A stretch of DNA of 7,730 nucleotides from positions 1 to 7,730 of the forward strand of contig JBGASH010000147.1 of NCBI GenBank assembly GCA_044229775.1. Reading direction: 5' to 3'. Source of the DNA: JAHEYG01 sp044229775 (GTDB taxonomy: Bacteria > Bacteroidota > Bacteroidia > B-17B0 > Aurantibacillaceae). Shown piece by piece: positions 1 to 5,514 of this stretch. A program made the translations under genes and the position numbers. The first letter of the stretch is position 1, and every line of letters begins with the position of its first letter. Under the pieces are notes generated by a model. That model was not told where the DNA came from. It ran no database searches and saw only the letters and a program-made list of their open reading frames with translations.

Positions 1-44
1 TATATTATAAGGGAAAAGTTGTAATGGAAAAAGCAACCGCTTAA
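1..44 (+). CDS. rpmF: 50S ribosomal protein L32, C-terminal end only
   Basis: Only the final codons are in the window. Reading from base 3, the frame gives YYKGKVVMEKATA and then TAA at 42-44. This matches the usual Bacteroidota L32 ending, where a tyrosine pair, a basic patch and a short tail follow the zinc-ribbon part of the protein, which lies outside the window. L32 is a small structural protein of the large ribosomal subunit. The identification rests on this short tail plus position: rpmF lies directly before plsX and fabH in very many bacteria. A strong intrinsic terminator follows 21 bases after the stop, so the downstream lipid genes probably depend on readthrough or their own promoter. 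Confidence 0.82.
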   Translation, partial: YYKGKVVMEKATA

Positions 45-65
45 TCACACCTCATAATTCTTTTT

Positions 66-96
66 AAAGCAGGCTTTTGGCCTGCTTTTGTTTTTT
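66..96 (+). terminator. Rho-independent terminator after rpmF
   Basis: A perfect 9-bp stem (AAAGCAGGC at 66-74 with GCCTGCTTT at 80-88) encloses a 5-base loop and is followed by a T-rich run (TGTTTTTT) to position 96. This is a textbook intrinsic terminator, 21 bases past the rpmF stop. It separates rpmF from plsX even though the two genes are neighbours in a conserved cluster. Confidence 0.9.
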
Positions 97-209
97 AGAC
101 CGTAATAAGGCAAATTATTAATTATTTAGGTTAATAAATTAATAGGTAAAAAATTGCTTTATTGCCCCTAATTTGTTTTTTTAGCCGTTTGAAATTTGAT
201 TGATTTGAT
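97..209. other. AT-rich spacer upstream of plsX
   Basis: This 113-base spacer holds no gene. It is very AT-rich and contains an 8-bp inverted repeat (TATTAATT at 116-123, AATTAATA at 137-144). A plsX promoter is expected here because of the upstream terminator, but no clean TTG-N19-TAnnTTTG pair is visible. The closest partial matches are TAATTTG at 169-175 and GAAATTTG at 191-198, neither with a well-placed TTG. No Shine-Dalgarno sequence precedes the plsX ATG, as is normal for Bacteroidota. Confidence 0.45.
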
Positions 210-1148
210 ATGAAGATTGGTTTTGATATAATGGGTGGCGACTTTGCTCCAAAAAACTGTTTAGACGGGGCTATTATGGCGGTTTCAGAACTTCCTGCTG
301 ACGTTACTATCGTTCTTATTGGTGATAGCGCGAAAGCAAAGTCTTATTTAACCGAACAAAAAGCCGATCTAAGCCGCTTTGAGTTTGTTCATGCAAGTGA
401 AACACTTGAAATGGGCGAACATCCAACAAAAGCTTTAGCGCAAAAACCAAACAGCAGCATTGCTTTAGGGTTTAAACTTTTAAAAGAAGATAAGATCCAA
501 AGCTTTTCAAGCGCCGGAAATACCGGGGCTATGTTAGTGGGAGCCATGTTCTCGGTAAAATCCATTCCCGGTGTTATTCGTCCTTGCATTCCTAATCCAC
601 TACCAAAAGAAAATGGCGGCTGGGGGCTTATTTTAGATGTAGGAACCAATGCCGATTGCAAACCAGATGTACTTTACCAATTTGGGATCTTAGGATCAAT
701 TTATGCTCAGGAAGTTTACAAAATAAAAAATCCAAAGGTAGGTCTTCTTAATATTGGGGAGGAACCAGAAAAAGGAAATTTGGTTTCACAAGCGGCGCAC
801 AATTTAATGAAGGATACTAAAGATTTTAATTTTGTTGGCAACGTAGAAGGGCGCGATCTTTTCAATGACAAAGCCGATGTGGTAGTTTGCGAGGGTTTTG
901 TAGGTAATATTGTTTTAAAATCAGCCGAAGCGTTTTATACCCTTATAAAAAAACGTAAACGCAGTGATTCTTATTTTGATAAATTTAATTACGAATTATA
1001 CGGTGCCACTCCTATTTTAGGAATTAACTCCAACGTTTTAATTGCACACGGTATCTCTTCACCTCTGGCGTTTAAGAACACTTTGGTACTTGCCAAAGAT
1101 ATTGTTGACGCTAAATTAACCGATAAAATAAAACAAGCATTTCAATAA
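210..1148 (+). CDS. plsX: Phosphate acyltransferase PlsX
   Basis: PlsX converts acyl-ACP and phosphate to acyl-phosphate, the acyl donor for PlsY in the first step of phosphatidic acid synthesis; it acts as a peripheral membrane enzyme. At 312 residues it is close to normal family length. Visible family signatures are the N-terminal IGFDIMGGDFAP (3-14), ETLEMGEHPTKAL (64-76), SAGNTGAMLVGA (101-112), LDVGTNADCKPD (142-153), GLLNIGEEPEKGN (178-190), CEGFVGNIVLK (227-237) and the C-terminal PILGINSNVLIAHGISS (268-284). The ATG at 210 starts exactly at the conserved N-terminus. The stop overlaps the fabH start by one base (TAATG), implying translational coupling. No broken or missing motif is seen. 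Confidence 0.96.
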   Translation: MKIGFDIMGGDFAPKNCLDGAIMAVSELPADVTIVLIGDSAKAKSYLTEQKADLSRFEFVHASETLEMGEHPTKALAQKPNSSIALGFKLLKEDKIQSFSSAGNTGAMLVGAMFSVKSIPGVIRPCIPNPLPKENGGWGLILDVGTNADCKPDVLYQFGILGSIYAQEVYKIKNPKVGLLNIGEEPEKGNLVSQAAHNLMKDTKDFNFVGNVEGRDLFNDKADVVVCEGFVGNIVLKSAEAFYTLIKKRKRSDSYFDKFNYELYGATPILGINSNVLIAHGISSPLAFKNTLVLAKDIVDAKLTDKIKQAFQ

Positions 1149-2149
1149 TGGTAAAAGCAGCCATAACAGCCGTTGGCGGTTACGTTCCGGATTATATTTT
1201 ATCCAATGAGGAATTATCGAAAATGGTAGACACCAACGATGAGTGGATCACCTCCCGAACTGGAATTAAAGAACGCCGAATTTTAAAAGGCGAAGGAAAA
1301 GGCCTTTCGGAAATGTGTGTTCATGCCGCTAATGAAATACTAAAAAAACGTAACATTAAGGCCGAAGAATTGGACATGGTGATCATTGGTACCATCACCG
1401 GCGATTATGTTTTTCCATCAACTTCCAATGTAGTGTGTGATAAGATCGGTGCTAAGAATGCCTGGGGTTTTGATCTTTCGGCTGCCTGTTCCGGATTTAT
1501 TTATGCACTTGCTACCGGGGCGCAGTTCATTGAAACGGGCCGCTATAAAAAAGTAATGGTGATTGGTGGGGATAAAATGTCGTCGATCATTGATTATACT
1601 GACCGTGCTACTTGTATTATTTTTGGTGACGGTGCCGGCGCTGTTCTCTTAGAACCAACCACCGAAGATCTTGGCGTAAAAGATTTTATTTTAAAGGCCG
1701 ATGGTGCCGGCAGAAATTTTTTATGTATGTATGCCGGTGGTTCTGTTGCGCCTCCTACCCACGAAACCATTAATGCCCGACAACATTACGTTTATCAGGA
1801 GGGACAAACGGTGTTTAAATTCGCTGTGAAAGGCATGGCAGATGTAAGTGCCGAGATCATGGAGAAAAACAATCTCAAATCAAGCGATATTACCTGGCTG
1901 GTGCCACATCAGGCCAATAAACGAATTATTGATGCCACCGCTAATCGGATAAGCCTTACCGACGATAAGATAATGATGAATATTGAACGTTATGGCAATA
2001 CAACTGCAGGCACCATACCGTTATTATTGCATGATTATGAAAAGCAATTGAAAAAAGGTGATAACCTTATTATTTCGGCTTTCGGTGGCGGCTTTACCTG
2101 GGGCTCATTATGGCTCAAGTGGGCCTACGATGGTAGTAAATTCCAATAA
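1148..2149 (+). CDS. fabH: Beta-ketoacyl-ACP synthase III FabH
   Basis: FabH condenses an acyl-CoA primer with malonyl-ACP to begin type II fatty-acid synthesis in the cytoplasm. The thiolase-fold protein has 333 residues, a normal length. The catalytic triad is visible: Cys114 in LSAACSGF, His254 in PHQANKRI, and Asn284 in RYGNTTAGT. The His-Asn spacing of 30 is the same as in E. coli FabH (Cys112, His244, Asn274). The N-terminal DEWITSRTGIKERR (31-44) and C-terminal SAFGGGFTWGS (310-320) are also typical. The start overlaps the plsX stop by one base, so the two are probably one transcript supplying fatty-acid initiation and acyl transfer to phospholipid. In Bacteroidota FabH often takes branched primers, but primer choice cannot be read from this sequence. 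The gene converges on the YceI-like gene with a 15-base gap. Confidence 0.97.
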   Translation: MVKAAITAVGGYVPDYILSNEELSKMVDTNDEWITSRTGIKERRILKGEGKGLSEMCVHAANEILKKRNIKAEELDMVIIGTITGDYVFPSTSNVVCDKIGAKNAWGFDLSAACSGFIYALATGAQFIETGRYKKVMVIGGDKMSSIIDYTDRATCIIFGDGAGAVLLEPTTEDLGVKDFILKADGAGRNFLCMYAGGSVAPPTHETINARQHYVYQEGQTVFKFAVKGMADVSAEIMEKNNLKSSDITWLVPHQANKRIIDATANRISLTDDKIMMNIERYGNTTAGTIPLLLHDYEKQLKKGDNLIISAFGGGFTWGSLWLKWAYDGSKFQ

Positions 2150-2164
2150 TTTTTACTAGTCCTC

Positions 2165-2713
2165 TTATTTCTTGACGTAAGGCTCTAAAGCGGAAGTTAA
2201 AGTTACCTCTACTTCCTCAGCAATATTTTCTACATACAAAGAAGGAACTTTAATGCCATAATCCGCTACTTTAATTTTAAATTTCGACTTGGCATTTATT
2301 TTTTTACCAGAAATCTCTAATGTCACTTTTAAAGTAACATCTTTTGAAACACCGTGCATGGTTATTTTTCCGGTGGCCGTAACTTCTTGCGTTCCGTCCT
2401 TAGTATAATCCGGTTTCTCATTTATTTTTCCTTTAAAATCTGAGACCGGGAATTTTTTACTTTCCATATAATTCTCGTTAAAGTGTTCTTCCATTAACGA
2501 CGACTTAAATTTAAAAGCGGTGTTGGTGATCTGCACCACAATATCACCGGTTGCGGTGTTTAAAATTGAAGTAGCAACAGCATTCTTTGCTTCAATATTC
2601 TCGAGTTTGGCTGCCGAGAAAAAAGAAATAACCGTGTTCTTTCCTAAGTAGTGTTGCGCTTTACTAACTGATACCAGAGATAATAAGGCTATTGCTAAAC
2701 TGATCTTTTTCAT
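2165..2713 (-). CDS. YceI-like exported protein
   Basis: This is a 182-residue exported protein of the YceI (lipocalin-like beta-barrel) family. A signal peptide is clear: a basic start, a hydrophobic stretch (4-16) and a likely cleavage after SKA at residue 19. Family features are FKFKSSLMEEHFNENYMESKKFP (68-89, shown here by its key blocks FKSSLM, HFNENYM and KFP), DFKGKI (92-97), GKITMHGVSKDVTL (115-128) and the terminal IAEEVEVTL (164-172). Relatives include a polyisoprenoid-binding protein, and E. coli yceI lies beside a cytochrome b561-like gene, so a lipid or quinone link is possible but is inference. It is the last gene of a minus-strand operon, 39 bases after the full-length end of the DUF5777 gene (64 after its in-frame stop). 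No separate promoter or terminator is evident. Confidence 0.88.
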   Translation of the reverse strand: MKKISLAIALLSLVSVSKAQHYLGKNTVISFFSAAKLENIEAKNAVATSILNTATGDIVVQITNTAFKFKSSLMEEHFNENYMESKKFPVSDFKGKINEKPDYTKDGTQEVTATGKITMHGVSKDVTLKVTLEISGKKINAKSKFKIKVADYGIKVPSLYVENIAEEVEVTLTSALEPYVKK

Positions 2714-2752
2714 AATTCTTACCCCATTGCCATTGCAACGAAGGAATTTTTT

Positions 2753-2788
2753 TTAAAGTGTAAATACTCTTGAAATATTAAATCCTAA
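2753..2788 (-). other. Out-of-frame C-terminal tail of the DUF5777 gene
   Basis: Read on the minus strand from 2788 in the +1 frame relative to the upstream ORF, these bases encode LGFNISRVFTL followed by TAA at 2755-2753. To my knowledge members of the DUF5777 barrel family end in a GFNISRVFTL-like strand, so this is the natural C-terminus displaced by a one-base gain (or two-base loss). The annotated frame instead reads LRI and stops at 2778. The switch occurs at GTT CTT AGG A. Skipping the C at plus position 2789 restores a continuous protein ending about residue 296. Confidence 0.82.
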
Positions 2789-3644
2789 GAACGCCCATAT
2801 TCGACCACGATGAACGGGTATAGGCGTAAAACTGATTCTCTACCAACCCAAACGAATTGGTTAAATGAATTTGAAAAACGTGACCACCAGTTTCAATTTC
2901 CCAACCCACACCAAAGCTGTCGTAGTAGGTGTTTTTCTTATCGTCGTAATACTTGGTCATTCTGTAACCGTATTCTAAAGTAATAGCCTGGCGCTTGGTG
3001 AATTTAAAACGTAAGGCACTTGCCAAAACAAAAAGGTCGTTGGCATCGCTTTGCGAATACACTAAATTATAATGAATGTGGGTTGGAGCGATTTGCAATG
3101 AAAAACGTTCGGAGAATTTGTGGCCAATGATGATCTGATTCACAAAAGAAAAACGATCGGTTACCGATTGATAATAATTAGGAAGGCCCGTACCTTGATT
3201 AGGTTCTTTTACAAATGTTTCATAAGCGCCCGAAAAAAGGGTTACCGATAAAGGCATTTTATTATCGTCGGTTTGTCTTAATAAACGGTATTTTAAAAAT
3301 CCATCCACCATTTTTTCATAAGATGTGCGGCCTATCCCAAACATAAAGCGGCCGTCGAAACTGTATTCCAAACCCAAACGTATGCTGGCGCCACCGTCAA
3401 TCCCCCAGGCATTATAGGCTCCACTGTTGATATCGCCAAAACGGTGAGAAATACGGAAATCGAGTGAGCGTCTTCCTACAGTTTCAAGCGTGTGAAAATT
3501 AATGATGCGCGTTGTTTTAAAAGTAGCAGCGGTAAATTGTTTTTCCTTAACCGTGTTATCATTCAAGATCTTCATCATATCGTCGTCCTGAGAAAACGAA
3601 ATAAATGGAACCAGAAATAAAAGGGCGAGTATAGAATTTTTCAT
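2778..3644 (-). CDS. DUF5777-type beta-barrel protein, frameshifted near C-terminus
   Basis: This is a predicted outer-membrane beta-barrel of 288 residues in the uninterrupted frame. An N-terminal signal peptide (about residues 1-18, cleavage near FSFS-Q) is followed by alternating aromatic/hydrophobic strands. Family-like stretches are FKTTRIINFHTLET (42-55), LDFRISHRFGDINSG (61-75), IRLGLEYSFDGRFMFGIGR (88-106), DGFLKYRLLRQ (114-124) and the late ETGGHVFQIHLTNS (251-264). The assignment is from memory of this Bacteroidota family, whose function is unknown. The frame breaks just before the final strand (see 2753-2788); losing the terminal aromatic strand would be expected to impair outer-membrane assembly. 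The gene lies 12 bases after the cytochrome-like gene and ahead of the YceI-like gene, so it probably works with them in the cell envelope. Confidence 0.85.
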   Translation of the reverse strand: MKNSILALLFLVPFISFSQDDDMMKILNDNTVKEKQFTAATFKTTRIINFHTLETVGRRSLDFRISHRFGDINSGAYNAWGIDGGASIRLGLEYSFDGRFMFGIGRTSYEKMVDGFLKYRLLRQTDDNKMPLSVTLFSGAYETFVKEPNQGTGLPNYYQSVTDRFSFVNQIIIGHKFSERFSLQIAPTHIHYNLVYSQSDANDLFVLASALRFKFTKRQAITLEYGYRMTKYYDDKKNTYYDSFGVGWEIETGGHVFQIHLTNSFGLVENQFYAYTRSSWSNMGVLRI

Positions 3645-3656
3645 TAGTATTATATT

Positions 3657-4070
3657 TTAGTTATTCAGCGCACCTTGTCTGATCCAGGTTCTGATCTTTG
3701 CTATCTGACAATCCTGAAGTTTACCGCCAATTGGCATAGGTTGGTTTACGTTATTGGAGTGTGTGATAGCTCCTAAGAGTTGATTATTTGTTAAGGCACA
3801 AGCCTGAACGCCATTACCTGCTGTGGGTGTACAAGCGGACAGATCCCAACCACCAAATTTATTTACCGCATCATGGCAGCCGTTGGTACCACAGTTTCCC
3901 ACTAATATCGGTTTAACATCCAAAGAGTATGACATAGGTGCCGAAGCTGTATCACAGGTAACAACCGGACTGGCCGAATCTACCGGTTTTTCAAATTTAT
4001 TTTTAGTACATGCCATTTGTAACAAGAATCCTAAAAACAGCATTTGTGACAACCGTAAAAATTTCTTCAT
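3657..4070 (-). CDS. Cytochrome-c-like lipoprotein with CX4CH haem motif
   Basis: This 137-residue exported protein opens the minus-strand operon. Residues 1-20 form a signal sequence ending in LLQMA-Cys21, a lipobox-like site. It is imperfect because Gln occupies the -3 position. The haem-binding candidate is Cys60-GTNG-Cys65-His66, with four rather than two residues between the cysteines. SYSLDVKPIL (47-56) before it and QPMPIGGKL (110-118) after it fit a small cytochrome-c domain with Met112 as likely distal ligand, and IAKIRTWIRQGALNN forms the terminal helix. Further cysteines (39, 80, 91, 121) may form disulfides. It probably carries electrons or binds haem at the periplasmic face of a membrane, which is inferred. 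A consensus promoter lies just upstream and the barrel gene follows after 12 bases. Covalent haem attachment remains unproven. Confidence 0.8.
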   Translation of the reverse strand: MKKFLRLSQMLFLGFLLQMACTKNKFEKPVDSASPVVTCDTASAPMSYSLDVKPILVGNCGTNGCHDAVNKFGGWDLSACTPTAGNGVQACALTNNQLLGAITHSNNVNQPMPIGGKLQDCQIAKIRTWIRQGALNN

Positions 4071-4095
4071 CTTTAACAGTAACTAAGGTTAAAGT

Positions 4096-4125
4096 CAAAG
4101 TTAACACTTTTCATTTTCTTTCCAA
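4096..4125 (-). promoter_or_regulatory. Consensus Bacteroidota promoter for the cytochrome/DUF5777/YceI operon
   Basis: On the minus strand the -33 element TTG (4125-4123) is followed by exactly 19 bases and then TAACTTTG (4103-4096). This is a full match to the TTG-N19-TAnnTTTG pattern known for the primary sigma factor of Bacteroidota. Transcription should begin near 4090, giving a leader of about 20 bases before the ATG at 4070. No Shine-Dalgarno sequence is visible in the leader. Confidence 0.75.
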
Positions 4126-4137
4126 ATGGCTTATTTA

Positions 4138-4167
4138 TTGAACGTGAGTCAAAAAAGGTTAATTTTT
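4138..4167 (+). promoter_or_regulatory. Probable promoter for the hem operon
   Basis: On the plus strand TTG (4138-4140) is followed by 19 bases and TAATTTTT (4160-4167), which matches TAnnTTTG at all fixed positions except the final G. The start would fall near 4174, about 60 bases before the ATG at 4234. Its -33 element lies only 12 bases from that of the divergent cytochrome operon promoter, so the two could interfere or share a regulator. The AT-rich context makes a chance match possible. Confidence 0.42.
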
Positions 4168-4233
4168 AGGCCTTATCTACTCCTTGTTCTTTGAATCTTT
4201 ATACAAAATCTAAATAGTCAGAATGACACTATA

Positions 4234-5505
4234 ATGACAATTAAAAGTGGGTCTTTTTTTACCTTTATCCCGTTGAGTACATTTAAAATAATATCCTTTA
4301 ATCACAACCATCTTTCGTTAGAAAATATTGGATTGCTTCATTTGAACGAAGAAGCGCAATCAGCTTTTTTACCAACCCTTAAAGTTAATTTTGAATTAGA
4401 GGAACTGATGTTGTTAAGCACCTGTAACCGGGTGGAATTCTTTTTACTTTGTTCAAACAAAATAGATCATACCCTTTTATTAAAATTATTAAGAACCATT
4501 AACCCAAAACTGAGCGACACGCAATTAAACAGCCTGATCAACGACGTGGAGTTTTTTGAAGATGAAGCAGCGGTTAAACACGTATTTTAAGTGGCTTCTT
4601 CACTTAATTCATTAGTGATCGGCGAGCGCGAGATCATTACTCAGGTACGTAAAGCCTATGAGCTTTGTAATTTACTTGGATTAACCGGCGATTTTATGCG
4701 CTTACTCATTAAACAAACTATTGAAACCGCTAAAGATGTTTTTACAAGAACCGACATTGCAAAAAACCCGGTGTCAATTGTTTCATTAGCTTATCGCCAA
4801 TTGCGGGAACTGGGTATAAAAACAGAAGCGCGAGTGGTGATGATCGGCGCCGGCGATACCAATTCGGCTATGGCAAATTATTTGCAAAAGCATAAATTCG
4901 CCAACTTTACCGTATTCAATCGTACACCGGCCAAGGCCGAAAAATTAGCTGAGAAACTAAACGGCAAAGCTTATCCTCTAACTGAGTTGCCAAATTATAA
5001 ATTGGGGTTCGACGTGCTAATTACCTGTACCGCATCAACACAAACCTTAATAAACAACATTTCTTATAAAGCCCTTTTGGCCGGCGATAAAACCAAAAAG
5101 GTTATCATTGACCTAGCGTTACCAGCCGATGTAAATGCCGAAGTACTAATTGACCATAATATTCATTACATTGATATCAATTCGCTGAAAAAACAAGCCG
5201 CTAAAAATTTAATGTTGCGCCAAAAAGAAATTGAAAAATGCCAGGTTATCATTGAAAATAAACTTCGCGAATTTTACACCTTGCATAAAGAACGCAAGAT
5301 CGAATTGGCATTTGGCGAAATTCCGAAACAGGTAAAAGCCATCAAAGATTTTGCCGTGAATGAAGTATTCTTAAAAGAGATCAATTCACTCGACGATAAA
5401 AGCAAAGACGTTCTCGAAAAGGTACTTACTTACGTAGAAAAAAAATATAATGCCGTTGCCATGAAAACGGCTAAAGAGGCCTTACTAAGTAAAAAAGAAG
5501 ATTAA
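4234..5505 (+). pseudogene. hemA: Glutamyl-tRNA reductase HemA, interrupted by in-frame TAA
   Basis: HemA reduces glutamyl-tRNA to glutamate-1-semialdehyde, the first step of C5-pathway haem synthesis. The two halves, 4234-4590 and 4591-5505, are in the same frame and separated only by TAA at 4588-4590. Together they make 423 codons, the usual length. The first half holds the catalytic LSTCNRVEF segment with Cys64. The second holds VASSLNSLVIGEREIITQV (120-138), the Rossmann motif IGAGDTN (204-210), VIIDLALPADV, and the C-terminal helical dimerisation region. Everything except the stop looks intact, so this may be a fresh mutation, a sequence error, or recoding. A GTG directly after the stop could in theory restart translation, but that product would lack the catalytic cysteine. 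The first half's ATG gives about 13 residues ahead of the conserved N-terminus (STFKIISFNH); TTG at 4273 is another possible start. hemC-hemD follows 9 bases later. Confidence 0.85.
4588..4590 (+). other. Premature in-frame TAA in hemA
   Basis: The codons around it read GTA TTT TAA GTG GCT TCT TCA, encoding HVF-stop-VASS. Homologues have a sense residue, often Lys, Glu or Arg, between the aromatic residue and VASS. One base change converts AAA, GAA or CAA to TAA. Every other gene here also ends in TAA, so reassignment of TAA as a sense codon is ruled out. Confidence 0.93.
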
Positions 5506-5514
5506 GAAAGCAAC

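Noticed and set aside
116..144. 8-bp inverted repeat TATTAATT / AATTAATA with a 13-base spacer upstream of plsX
   Set aside because: It consists only of A and T in a very AT-rich spacer, so a chance match is likely. It could be an operator, but nothing else supports that.
389..661. Open frame antisense to plsX
   Set aside because: It is a shadow of a well-supported gene on the opposite strand, with no recognisable domain or own promoter.
2150..2164. Possible bidirectional terminator between the convergent fabH and YceI-like genes
   Set aside because: The 15-base gap contains only a short T run and the palindrome ACTAGT, with no GC-rich stem.
3823..4086. Plus-strand frame across the cytochrome-like gene
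   Set aside because: The minus-strand gene here has a signal peptide, a haem motif and a consensus promoter; the plus-strand frame has none of these.
4588..4590. Alternative genetic code with TAA as a sense codon
   Set aside because: All other genes in the window terminate at TAA at their expected C-termini, so TAA is a functional stop in this genome.
4591..5505. Treating the second half of hemA as an independent gene starting at GTG
   Set aside because: It is in frame with, and directly follows, the first half. Its first residues are the middle of the HemA family alignment, and it lacks the catalytic cysteine region.
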